This document shows, in pieces, positions 6,642 to 14,427 of a stretch of DNA of 16,789 nucleotides (positions are counted from its first letter, which is position 1; each line of letters starts with the position of its first letter). This DNA is from CAZDYP01 sp964509505 (GTDB taxonomy: Bacteria > Chloroflexota > Anaerolineae > JACRMK01). The stretch covers positions 1 through 16,789 of the forward strand of contig CAZDYP010000120.1 of NCBI GenBank assembly GCA_964509505.1, read 5' to 3'. The notes under the pieces are model-generated. The model was not told where the DNA came from. It was given only the letters and a program-made list of their open reading frames with translations, and did not search any database. Both the position numbers and the translations under genes were made by a program.

Positions 6642-7979
6642 ATGGATTTATTCGACCATGCCGCACAAGAGCGCATGAAAACCGACGCGCCGCTCGCCGC
6701 GCGGATGCGCCCACGCACAATTGACGAGATCATTGGGCAGGCGCATCTCATTGGGGCAGGCAAACTGCTGCGCCGCGCCATCGAGAGCGACCGCCTCTTC
6801 TCGTCGCTCATTTTGTGGGGCCCGCCAGGCACAGGCAAGACGACATTGGCGATGGCGATTGCCAATTCATCCAAAGCGCACTTCGAGATGTTGAACGCCG
6901 TGCTCGCGGGCGTCGCCGACATTCGCCGCGTCGTGCATGACGCGCGCGAGCGACTGCGGTTGCATCATCAGCGCACGATTCTGTTGGTGGACGAGATCCA
7001 CCGCTTCAACAAGGCGCAACAAGACGCGCTCTTGCCGCACGTCGAAAACGGCATCGTCATCTTGATTGGCGCGACGACACAGAATCCATATTTTGAAATC
7101 GTAGGCCCCCTTCTCTCGCGCTCACGCATTTTTCAGCTGCAACCATTGAGCAACGAACAGACCATCCAACTCATGCGCCGCGCGCTGAGTGATAAAGAAC
7201 GCGGCTACGGCGCGCGCGCCATCCACATCAGCGACGAGGCGTTGGCACATCTCGCCCATGTCGCAGGCGGCGATGCGCGCACCGCGTTGAATGCGCTGGA
7301 GCTGGCGGTCGAATCCACTTCCATTGGTAGTGATGGATTTATCCATATTGATTTAGACATCGCGCAAGATTCGATTCAACGCCGCGCCGTTCGCTATGAC
7401 CAAGGCGGCGATGAACATTACGACACCATCTCCGCGTTCATCAAATCCATTCGCGGCTCCGACCCCGATGCGGCGTTGTATTGGCTGGCGAAGATGCTGC
7501 TGGCCGGCGAAGACCCCGAGTTCATCGCGCGGCGCATCGTGATTCACGCCTCAGAGGATGTGGGACTCGCAGACCCAATGGCATTGGTTGTCGCCGTCGC
7601 CGCCGCACACGCGTTGCAATTCGTCGGCTTGCCCGAAGCGCAGCTCGCGCTGGCGGAAGCGACGCTCTACCTTGCCACTGCGCCCAAGAGTAATTCTGTG
7701 CTTTCGATTTACAAAGCGAAAGCAGCAGTCGAAACGGAAGGCCAGACGCAAGTGCCACCACATCTGCAAGACCCATCGCGCGATGCAAAAAGCTTGGGGC
7801 ATGGTAAGGGCTACAAGTATCCGCACGATTATCCCGATCATCACGTCGCGCAAACCTATCTGCCGGAGGCGTTGCTGGGCGCGCGCTTCTACGAACCAAG
7901 CGATCAAGGACGCGAGCAGGCGATTGCGGAGCGAGTGAAGCAGTGGCGCGCGGCGTTAAGCACGCCACGTAAAACATAA
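6642..7979 (+). CDS. rarA: Replication-associated recombination protein RarA (MgsA)
   Basis: A 445-residue clamp-loader-like AAA+ ATPase of the RarA/MgsA/WRNIP1 family, which acts at stalled replication forks. Motifs in order are RMRPRTIDEIIGQ (21-33), Walker A GPPGTGKT (60-67), Walker B ILLVDE (113-118) followed by IHRFNKAQQDALLP, the sensor-1 region GATTQNPYFE (143-152) and LLSRSRIF. The C-terminal half has the family's tetramerisation/helical region, with SIRGSDPDAALYWLA and HASEDVGLADP, and ends near YLPE. The length is normal for the family. No strong ribosome site is visible because the upstream spacer is repeat sequence. The dehydrogenase follows after 43 bp. Confidence 0.95.
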   Translation: MDLFDHAAQERMKTDAPLAARMRPRTIDEIIGQAHLIGAGKLLRRAIESDRLFSSLILWGPPGTGKTTLAMAIANSSKAHFEMLNAVLAGVADIRRVVHDARERLRLHHQRTILLVDEIHRFNKAQQDALLPHVENGIVILIGATTQNPYFEIVGPLLSRSRIFQLQPLSNEQTIQLMRRALSDKERGYGARAIHISDEALAHLAHVAGGDARTALNALELAVESTSIGSDGFIHIDLDIAQDSIQRRAVRYDQGGDEHYDTISAFIKSIRGSDPDAALYWLAKMLLAGEDPEFIARRIVIHASEDVGLADPMALVVAVAAAHALQFVGLPEAQLALAEATLYLATAPKSNSVLSIYKAKAAVETEGQTQVPPHLQDPSRDAKSLGHGKGYKYPHDYPDHHVAQTYLPEALLGARFYEPSDQGREQAIAERVKQWRAALSTPRKT

Positions 7980-7987
7980 GCGGCTTT

Positions 7988-8015
7988 TTGTTCATCGCGC
8001 ACGCGCGCCTATAAT
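7988..8015 (+). promoter_or_regulatory. Promoter of the dehydrogenase gene, probably leaderless
   Basis: TATAAT (8010-8015) lies 7 nt before the ATG at 8023. TTGTTC (7988-7993), a partial -35 match, lies 16 nt upstream of it. Transcription would start at or just before the start codon. No ribosome site is seen before this gene, which agrees with a leaderless message. Confidence 0.5.
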
Positions 8016-8022
8016 CTCCGCT

Positions 8023-9087
8023 ATGAAAACTTTCAATCTCGCCGTCCTGCCCGGCGACGGCATCGGCAGTGAAGTGATGACGGAAGCCATCAAAGTCTTG
8101 CGCGCGGTCGAGGCGCGTTTATCAGGGGTTTCATTTGAACTGACCGAACACTCGGTAGGCGCAGCGGAATATCTGAAAAACGGCAACCCGTTGCCAGAGT
8201 CCGCCTTCGAAGCGTGTCGTACAGCTGACGCCGTGTTGCTCGGCGCGATGGGCTTGCCCTCTGTGCGCTGGCCCGATGGCAAAGAGCTCACGCCGCAAAT
8301 TGACTTGCGCGAGCGACTCGATTTGTATTGTGGTCTGCGCCCCATCAAGCTGTATCACGCCGCAGATACGCCGCTCAAAAAGTATGGCGCTGGCGAAATT
8401 GATTTCGTCATCGTGCGTGAGAATTGCGAGGGGTTATTCTCGTCGCGTCTCGCGCCGTGCGACTTGCAAGCCAGCGAAGCGCGCGACACCCTGCTCATCA
8501 CGCGACACGGCGCAGAGCGCATCTGCCTCTCGGCATTTCACTTGGCGCAGCAGCGGCGCAACAAAGTGACGCTGGTGGACAAAGCCAATGTGTTACCCTC
8601 GATGGTTTTCTTCCGCAAAATTTTTGATGAGGTCGCCCGCGAATTTCCCGACGTGCAGACTGAGCGCGTCTATGTGGACGCAATGACGCTCTACCTCGTA
8701 CAACGTCCGCACACCTTTGATGTGATCGTCACCGAAAATATGTTTGGCGACATCCTCTCCGATTTAGCCGCAGGACTCGTCGGCGGAATGGGCATGGCGC
8801 CATCCGCAGACATCGGCACGACGTGCGCTGTGTTTCAACCCTCGCATGGCACCGCGCCCGACATCGCCGGGCAAGGCATCGCCAATCCCATTGCGACAAT
8901 TCTTTCACTGGCGATGCTGCTCGATTGGTTGAGCCACTCTGAAACGAAACGCGGCGCACAGCTCATCTATCGCGCCGTGGCAAACGTGCTGACGAATCCC
9001 GCGCAACGCACGCGCGATTTGGGCGGTACGTTAAGCACGTCACAGCTGGGCGACTTGGTTGCGCAACAAATATCTGAAACCGCATAA
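8023..9087 (+). CDS. Isocitrate/isopropylmalate dehydrogenase family protein
   Basis: A 354-residue NAD-type beta-hydroxyacid oxidative decarboxylase, in the family of isocitrate, isopropylmalate, homoisocitrate and tartrate dehydrogenases. It shows LPGDGIGSEV at the N-terminus, the substrate arginines around RERLDLYCGLRP (96-107) and VREN (131-134), DKAN with Lys187, the metal aspartates Asp219, Asp243 and Asp247 in DILSDLAAGLVGG, and the NAD-site motif HGTAPDIAGQGIANP (275-289). The position of the catalytic Tyr is Phe139 in RENCEGLFSS, where leuB and ttuC products have Tyr. The substrate is therefore unclear, and I would not call it leuB. No leuC or leuD lies nearby. The start is set by the only good ATG, 7 nt after a TATAAT. 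Confidence 0.88.
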   Translation: MKTFNLAVLPGDGIGSEVMTEAIKVLRAVEARLSGVSFELTEHSVGAAEYLKNGNPLPESAFEACRTADAVLLGAMGLPSVRWPDGKELTPQIDLRERLDLYCGLRPIKLYHAADTPLKKYGAGEIDFVIVRENCEGLFSSRLAPCDLQASEARDTLLITRHGAERICLSAFHLAQQRRNKVTLVDKANVLPSMVFFRKIFDEVAREFPDVQTERVYVDAMTLYLVQRPHTFDVIVTENMFGDILSDLAAGLVGGMGMAPSADIGTTCAVFQPSHGTAPDIAGQGIANPIATILSLAMLLDWLSHSETKRGAQLIYRAVANVLTNPAQRTRDLGGTLSTSQLGDLVAQQISETA

Positions 9088-9096
9088 CAGAAACCC

Positions 9097-9184
9097 ATTC
9101 AACACACACTCACAAAGAATGCGCAAAGACACGAAGCAAAATGCCTGTGTATTCTTCGTGTATCTTGGTGTCTGTGTGTTGAAT
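9097..9184. repeat. Imperfect inverted repeat with CACGAAG/CTTCGTG arms
   Basis: ATTCAACACAC (9097-9107) pairs with GTGTGTTGAAT (9174-9184), and ACACGAAG further in pairs with CTTCGTGT; the region between these blocks is unequal in length. It fills most of the 122-bp gap before the receiver-ParA gene and resembles the dispersed CTTCGTG/CTTTGTG palindromes common in environmental genomes. It ends about 10 bp before the AAGGA used by the next gene. Confidence 0.55.
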
Positions 9185-9209
9185 CCGTTTGTAAGGAAAA
9201 ACAACTCGC

Positions 9210-10430
9210 ATGACAACCCGCGTATTGGTCGTGGACGACAATCCACTCAAATTGAAACTCGCCACCGCTGTGCTGGAACAAGATGGCTATCTCGTCTATA
9301 CGGCGACGAGCGGGAGCGAAGCGCTGTATATCGTTGACACCATTCAACCCCAAGCAATTGTGCTTGACGTGATGATGCCGGAGATGGACGGCTATCAAGT
9401 CTGTCGCGCGTTGCGCCGCAAACCTAATTGCACGCACCTGCCGATCTTGATGCTGACGGCGCAAGACTCGCTCGAAGAAAAGATGAAGGGCTTCGAGGCG
9501 GGCGCGGACGATTACATGACGACGCCGTATCCTGCGATTGAGTTGCAGACGCGCCTGAAATCGCTCCTGCAAAAAAATATCGCGCGCGCATACCACAGGG
9601 CGAACATCAATGGCAAGCTTATCTCGGTCTTTTCGTTGCGCGGCGGCGCGGGCGTCTCGACCATTGCGACGAATGTAGCCGTCGGCTTGGCGCAAATCTG
9701 GCACACCCAAGTCGTGTTGGTTGATTTGTCGCTCGTGGCGGGTCAATGCGCCTTGCTGTTGAATCTGCCGCTGCGTCAAACGTGGGCTGACCTTGCGCAA
9801 CACAAAATCGAAACTTTGACGATTGAACAGATTAGCGATGGGCTCATGGCGCACGCGAGCGGCGTCTCGGTCTTGGCGTCGCCCTTGCGTCTCGAACAAA
9901 GCGAACTCGTCACCGCCAAACTTGTCGCGCACGTCCTCAATCTCTTGCAACAATACTATCAGTACGTCGTGCTCGACTTGCCGCACGACTTTCGCGACAC
10001 GACCTTGGCGGGCTTGGATGCATCGCACCAAATCCTTACGGTGATGACGCCTGACCTCGCGGCGCTGAATGCCACTGGCTCGACGCTCAATTTGTTCGCG
10101 GCGTTAAAATATCCGCCTGGCGTGGCGCGCCTCATTCTCAACACAACTTTCGAGAAAAATGGGTTGCCGCGTCAAGGTATTGAAGCTGCGCTGAAACAGC
10201 CGGTGGACGTCGTGATTCCATTTATGCCGCAAGAGTTCGTCGAAGCGATCAATCATGGCGAACCGCCGGCGCTCAACGCACCAACGCGCCCGCCCGGCGC
10301 ATTGTTTGAAGACCTCGCGTGGTGGGTCAGCAAAGACGAACAAAAACAACAACGACCGGCTTCGCCTAGCGAGGCGTGGCAACGCGTGACGCAACGGGCG
10401 CAACAACGTCTGGCAGCGCGGCGCAATTAG
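9210..10430 (+). CDS. Response-regulator receiver fused to ParA/CpaE (TadZ-like) ATPase domain
   Basis: A 406-residue cytosolic protein. Residues 1-120 are a CheY-like receiver with Asp9, Asp10, the phospho-acceptor Asp53 (VLDVMMPEMDGY) and Thr83. The conserved Lys after DDY is replaced by Thr105 (DDYMTTPY). Residues about 135-370 are a ParA/MinD-type domain of the CpaE/TadZ sort: SVFSLRGGAGVSTIATNVAVGL stands for the deviant Walker A motif but lacks the usual Lys before Thr, followed by VVLVDLSL and YVVLDLPHD. CpaE/TadZ proteins localise pilus machinery to a pole, but no tad genes are in this window. AAGGA stands about 12 nt before the ATG. The stop codon lies in the TTAGTCA repeat. The hybrid kinase follows after 37 bp and is a natural phospho-donor candidate. 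Confidence 0.87.
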   Translation: MTTRVLVVDDNPLKLKLATAVLEQDGYLVYTATSGSEALYIVDTIQPQAIVLDVMMPEMDGYQVCRALRRKPNCTHLPILMLTAQDSLEEKMKGFEAGADDYMTTPYPAIELQTRLKSLLQKNIARAYHRANINGKLISVFSLRGGAGVSTIATNVAVGLAQIWHTQVVLVDLSLVAGQCALLLNLPLRQTWADLAQHKIETLTIEQISDGLMAHASGVSVLASPLRLEQSELVTAKLVAHVLNLLQQYYQYVVLDLPHDFRDTTLAGLDASHQILTVMTPDLAALNATGSTLNLFAALKYPPGVARLILNTTFEKNGLPRQGIEAALKQPVDVVIPFMPQEFVEAINHGEPPALNAPTRPPGALFEDLAWWVSKDEQKQQRPASPSEAWQRVTQRAQQRLAARRN

Positions 10431-10450
10431 TCATTAGTCATTAGTCATTA
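10427..10450 (+). repeat. (TTAGTCA)3 heptamer repeat at the receiver-ParA 3' end
   Basis: Three perfect TTAGTCA units plus TTA start inside the last sense codons of the receiver-ParA gene and supply its TAG stop (10428-10430). The unit is a rotation of AGTCATT, one base from the AGTCAGT at 6537-6557. It fills most of the 37-bp gap to the kinase gene. Confidence 0.85.
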
Positions 10451-10467
10451 ATATCGGAGTTTCCCTC

Positions 10468-13257
10468 ATGGCTTCCGAAACATCAGCTTCGATGGTCTTA
10501 GCTTGGTTGGACGATCTTTCTCCGCACAGCACGCATCCGCTCTTGTGCGTCGCCGCCGATGGGCGCGTGCTGCGAGCCAATGCCGTTGCCTCTACCTTGC
10601 TTGCTGCCGAACGCACACCCGATGCTTGGCGCGAGACGATCCAAAACGCGCTGACCGCTCAACACACGCTGGAGTTTGAACAGCGGCAAGGCGCGCAAGT
10701 CTTTCGTTGCTTGTGCATACCTGTGCCTGCCGAACAGTGCGTCGTCATCTATGGCGTGGACATCACGACGCTGGTGCGCGCCGCTAACGAAGCTCAAGTG
10801 GAACATGCCTTCGCGCTGCAGATTATGGACAACATGGGACAAGGCTTGACCGTCACCGACGCCGAGCGCAAATTCGAGTACGTCAACCCCGCGTACGCGC
10901 AGATGCTCGGCTACAAGCCCGAAGAGCTCATCGGCAAATCGCCGGCGCTCACCACCTTCCCCGAAGATTATCAACGGGTCGCGCAAGTGCTCACACAACG
11001 CCCAGACATCATCATTAAACGCACGTACGAAACGCGGCTCAAACGCGCGGATGGCAGCGCCGTGCCGGTGTTGTTCAGCGGCGTGCCGCGTGTGCGCGAC
11101 GGGCAAATCGTCGGCACGATTGCGGTGGTCACCGATCTGAGTCAACAGAAAAAAACCGAAGCGCAAATCGCGCAACAAAATCGCGAGCTGGCGCAAGCGC
11201 GCGATGCGGCGCTCGAAGCGTCGCGGCTCAAGTCCGAATTTCTGGCGACGATGAGCCACGAGATTCGCACGCCAATGAACGCCATTATCGGCATGACTGA
11301 AATTTTGCGCGAGAGCCAGCTCAGCGACACGCAGCGCGAATATACCTCGGTCATCGCCGATTCCGCCAATGCGCTGCTCGACATCATCAACTCGATTCTC
11401 GATTTCTCGAAGATCGAAGCGGGCAAGATGACCATCGAACACATTGACTACGAGCCACTCGCGGTTATCGAGAGCGCTGCGGAAATGTTGGCTGTCAAAG
11501 CGCGCGAGAAAAAATTGTCGCTGATGACCTACGTGGCAGCCGAGGTGCCGTCACAGCTGAAAGGCGACCCCACCCATCTGCGTCAAGTGCTGTTGAACTT
11601 GGTTGGCAACGCCTTGAAGTTCACCGATAAAGGCGAGGTGACGGTGCGCGCGCGCGTCGCGTCTAGCACCGCAACACACGTGACCTTAGGGTTCGCCATC
11701 AGCGATACCGGCATCGGGCTGTCGCCGCAAGCGCGTAAACGACTCTTCCAGCCATTTACCCAAGCCGACGGCTCCACCACGCGCAAGTATGGTGGCACAG
11801 GGTTGGGCTTGACCATCTCGAAGCGCTTGGTCGAAATGATGGGCGGCACGATTGGCGTGGATAGCGTCGAGGGCAAAGGCTCGACGTTTTGGTTCACTTG
11901 CCAATGCGAACGGGCGCCCATCGCCGAAGCGAAACCCCTCGCACATTTGGCGCTGTTGCGCGATACGCCGGTGTTGGTGGTGGACGATAACCGCTCCAAT
12001 CGCGACATCATTCATAACTACCTCAACGCGTGGGACATGAAGAGCGCGACTGCTCACAATGGCAATACGGCGCTCGCGGCGTTGCGGCAAGCGGCGAGCG
12101 AGAACAAGCCGTTTCAAATCGCCGTCGTGGATATGGCATTGCCCGATATGGATGGCTTCGCATTGATGCGCGCGATTAAACGTGAGCCCAGTTTGGCGCG
12201 CTTGCGCGTTATCATGCTGACGGCGTTTGACGAATGGGGACAAGGCGAGCAAGCGTTGATGCAAGGCTTCTCGGCGTATCTGACGAAGCCCGTCAAACAA
12301 GCGACCTTGATCAAAACTATCGCGCATGTCCTCAACAAAGCGCGCACCGGTTACTTGCGCGAGACCGGACGCTTGCGCGAGACAACGGGACAATTACGCA
12401 CAGCGCAAGCGCAAACCATTGCTATTGCGCCGACTGGCTTGCAGTTACTCGTCGCCGAAGACAATCCAGCCAATCAACAATTGGTGACGTTGCAATTGGA
12501 AAAACTGGGTTACACGGTGAAGCTTGCCAAGAACGGCATCGAAGCGGTGAGCGAGTTTTTGCAAAACGGTCCCGACTATGCTGCGATTTTGATGGACTGT
12601 CAGATGCCCGAGCTCGACGGCTTTCAAGCGACGCGCGCCATTCGCCAACACGAACCAGCAGGCGGGCGCCGCATGCCCATCATCGCCATGACTGCAAATG
12701 CGCTCAAGGGCGATCAAGAAGCGTGCCTCGCGGCGGGCATGGACGATTACATCAGCAAACCCGTCACGCTCGACACGCTGCAAAAGACGCTGAGCCGTTG
12801 GACGAAAACGGAAACCCCTGAGCCGCCGAGCGAAAGCGCAGAGGTGCTTGATCTGGCGCTCACACCATTGCCCGCAGAAGCCGAGCTGGCGACGCGCAAA
12901 GAAACTGAGCCGCTCGATCCATTGGTCATCGAAAGTCTGCGCGCATTGCAATCGCCCCAACGTCCACACCTGCTTGCCGATCTCATCGAAGTCTTTTTGA
13001 ACGAGACGCCGCCATTGCTGGTGGCATTGCGTAATGCCGCGCAAAACGATGATGCGAAGAAACTCTATGAAGCAGCGCATAACCTCAAGGGCATGAGTTC
13101 GAGTCTGGGCGCGATGCGGCTGGCGGCGTTTGCGAAAGCGGTCGAAGTCATTGGACGCAGCAACACGACACAGGGCGCGGCAGAGTGGCTGGCGAAAATC
13201 AATGGGGAGTATCAGCGGGTGAAGCATTCCTTGGCGGGGGTGTTGTGGGCGGGGTAA
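10468..13257 (+). CDS. Soluble hybrid sensor histidine kinase with PAS, two receivers and HPt
   Basis: A 929-residue phosphorelay protein without membrane segments, so it senses inside the cell. Residues 1-105 look like a degenerate PAS fold (PLLCVAADGRVLRANAVAS, ending VVIYGVDIT). A clear PAS follows at about 115-225, then a coiled linker and HisKA with His264 in MSHEIRTPMN. The HATPase domain, about 365-480, has NLVGNALKF, DTGIGLS and GGTGLGL. Receiver 1 has Asp506/507, phospho-acceptor Asp555 and Lys607. Receiver 2 has Glu664/Asp665, Asp710 and Lys764. The C-terminal HPt domain carries His871 in AAHNLKGMSSSLG. All phosphorelay residues are present, so the chain His264-Asp-His871 is complete. 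GGAG stands 8 nt before the ATG. It probably shares a message with the receiver-ParA gene and ends before a strong terminator. Confidence 0.94.
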   Translation: MASETSASMVLAWLDDLSPHSTHPLLCVAADGRVLRANAVASTLLAAERTPDAWRETIQNALTAQHTLEFEQRQGAQVFRCLCIPVPAEQCVVIYGVDITTLVRAANEAQVEHAFALQIMDNMGQGLTVTDAERKFEYVNPAYAQMLGYKPEELIGKSPALTTFPEDYQRVAQVLTQRPDIIIKRTYETRLKRADGSAVPVLFSGVPRVRDGQIVGTIAVVTDLSQQKKTEAQIAQQNRELAQARDAALEASRLKSEFLATMSHEIRTPMNAIIGMTEILRESQLSDTQREYTSVIADSANALLDIINSILDFSKIEAGKMTIEHIDYEPLAVIESAAEMLAVKAREKKLSLMTYVAAEVPSQLKGDPTHLRQVLLNLVGNALKFTDKGEVTVRARVASSTATHVTLGFAISDTGIGLSPQARKRLFQPFTQADGSTTRKYGGTGLGLTISKRLVEMMGGTIGVDSVEGKGSTFWFTCQCERAPIAEAKPLAHLALLRDTPVLVVDDNRSNRDIIHNYLNAWDMKSATAHNGNTALAALRQAASENKPFQIAVVDMALPDMDGFALMRAIKREPSLARLRVIMLTAFDEWGQGEQALMQGFSAYLTKPVKQATLIKTIAHVLNKARTGYLRETGRLRETTGQLRTAQAQTIAIAPTGLQLLVAEDNPANQQLVTLQLEKLGYTVKLAKNGIEAVSEFLQNGPDYAAILMDCQMPELDGFQATRAIRQHEPAGGRRMPIIAMTANALKGDQEACLAAGMDDYISKPVTLDTLQKTLSRWTKTETPEPPSESAEVLDLALTPLPAEAELATRKETEPLDPLVIESLRALQSPQRPHLLADLIEVFLNETPPLLVALRNAAQNDDAKKLYEAAHNLKGMSSSLGAMRLAAFAKAVEVIGRSNTTQGAAEWLAKINGEYQRVKHSLAGVLWAG

Positions 13258-13266
13258 GCTCAGAGT

Positions 13267-13301
13267 AAAAAGTAGTGAGCATAGGTCTGCTCACTACTTT
13301 T
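13267..13301 (+). terminator. Rho-independent terminator after the hybrid kinase gene
   Basis: AAAAGTAGTGAGCA (13267-13280) and TGCTCACTACTTTT (13288-13301) form a perfect 14-bp stem around a short loop, followed by CTCTTTACTTTTT. It starts 10 bp after the kinase stop codon. The A/T-rich ends on both sides would let it work in either direction. Confidence 0.85.
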
Positions 13302-13333
13302 CTCTTTACTTTTTGTCATCAAGGAAACAGCTG

Positions 13334-14110
13334 ATGAACTTTAATCCACTGAATTTATTTCGGCTGGACGGACGCATCGCCATCGTGACGGGCGGCAGCA
13401 AAGGACTCGGGCAGGCGATGGCAGGCGCGCTGGCGGGCGCGGGCGCAAACGTGGTCATCGTCTCGCGTCATCTGAACGAGGCGCAGGTAGCCGCCGACGA
13501 AATCCAACGAGGCACACCACGCGCGTGTATGGCGCTGGCGGCGGATGTATCAAAGAGCGATGATACGCAACGTATCGTCGCAGACACATTGGCGAAGTTT
13601 GGGCGGGTGGACATCCTCGTGAACAATGCAGGCATCAATCGGCGCGGCGACATCGAAACGTTGGATGAGGCGACGTTCCACGAGGTGATAGATACGAATG
13701 TCGTGGGGCCGTGGTTGATGTGCAAGGCTGTGGCTCAACCCATGAAACAACAACACTGGGGGCGCATCATTAACATCGGCTCGCTGATGAGCGTAGTGGG
13801 CATTGCAGGACGCACGCCGTATGCAAGCAGCAAAGGAGCAATTGCAGCTTTGACCCGCTCGCTCGCGCTCGAATGGGCGACGCACGGCATCACCGTGAAC
13901 ACGCTTTGTCCGGGTCCGTTCAACACGCCAATGAACACCGCGTTGAAAGACAATCCAGAGGCATACCACTGGTTCACGTCTCGCGTGCCGATGGGCAGAT
14001 GGGGCGACCCTGACGAGCTTGCGGGCGCAGTCGTGTTCCTCGCGTCGGAAGCGTCGTCGTTTGTGACGGGAACGATGCTGTTGGTGGATGGAGGGTGGAC
14101 GGCGCAGTAG
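13334..14110 (+). CDS. Short-chain dehydrogenase/reductase (SDR)
   Basis: A classical 258-residue SDR that oxidises or reduces a hydroxyl/keto group with NAD(P). Motifs are the Rossmann TGGSKGLG (19-26), NNAG (97-100), the catalytic Ser150 in NIGSLMS, Tyr163 and Lys167 in YASSK, and the C-terminal VTGTMLLVDGG. VSR (43-45) after the second strand hints at NADP. The closest feel is to gluconate 5-dehydrogenase or 2-deoxy-gluconate 3-dehydrogenase-like members, but the substrate is not readable. The ATG at 13334 has AAGGA 8 nt before it; an upstream TTG at 13313 would add seven residues from the terminator tail and is not favoured. It follows the terminator closely, with no clear promoter of its own. 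Confidence 0.9.
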   Translation: MNFNPLNLFRLDGRIAIVTGGSKGLGQAMAGALAGAGANVVIVSRHLNEAQVAADEIQRGTPRACMALAADVSKSDDTQRIVADTLAKFGRVDILVNNAGINRRGDIETLDEATFHEVIDTNVVGPWLMCKAVAQPMKQQHWGRIINIGSLMSVVGIAGRTPYASSKGAIAALTRSLALEWATHGITVNTLCPGPFNTPMNTALKDNPEAYHWFTSRVPMGRWGDPDELAGAVVFLASEASSFVTGTMLLVDGGWTAQ

Positions 14111-14153
14111 GAAAATTCCCAATCCCCAACTCCAAAAAATTTTCAAGGAGACA

Positions 14154-14225
14154 AGACCCTAAAGGTTTTGCTGGCAAGCAAAAAAGCATTTCACGCAGGC
14201 TTTCTGCGCGAAACCTTTAGGGTCT
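14154..14225. repeat. 72-nt multi-hairpin element with perfect 15-bp terminal inverted repeats
   Basis: AGACCCTAAAGGTTT (14154-14168) pairs perfectly with AAACCTTTAGGGTCT (14211-14225). Inside are two more hairpins: TTTTGCT/AGCAAAA with loop GGCA (14166-14183, sharing three bases with the outer stem) and CGCAG/CTGCG with a 5-nt loop (14194-14208). The fold is a three-way junction. It does not look like a tRNA: arm sizes are wrong and no TTCGA-type loop is present. A small non-coding RNA or a MITE/REPIN-like mobile repeat are the main options. Confidence 0.65.
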
Positions 14226-14356
14226 GAATTTCAAAACACTCTCTAAGAGCTGCTACTTTGGTTGGGGTGAATGTGGAAGCAGCGGTCAGACTAGAAAGCG
14301 CAGCACTTATCAACCTCTTGAGTGCGCTGATTAACAAGAACAAACGTCTATAAATT

Positions 14357-14427
14357 CCCCAATCTCCAATCCCAAACGCCAACCATCAAGTCGCTATGCC
14401 GAAACATTTTGGGATTGGAGATTGGGG
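14357..14427. repeat. 20-bp perfect inverted repeat of GATTGGA type before the oxidase gene
   Basis: The arms are 14357-14376 and 14408-14427, exact inverse complements built from CCAATC / GATTGG words, with a 31-nt loop. The right arm ends 10 bp before the ribosome site AAGGGAG (14437-14443) of the oxidase gene. In the mRNA this would be a strong hairpin in the leader. The unit matches the repeat inside the kinase gene at 4701-4774. Confidence 0.8.

Noticed and set aside
8023..9087. leuB (3-isopropylmalate dehydrogenase)
   Set aside because: The substrate-loop motif RENCEGLFSS is not the LeuB type and no other leucine genes are near.
12354..12383. 18-nt near-tandem duplication in the kinase linker (CTTGCGCGAGAC twice)
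   Set aside because: It lies in a flexible linker between the two receivers and is simple slippage of little wider meaning.
14154..14225. tRNA gene
   Set aside because: It folds as a three-way junction of about the right length, but the arm lengths do not fit, and there is no T-loop consensus or CCA end.
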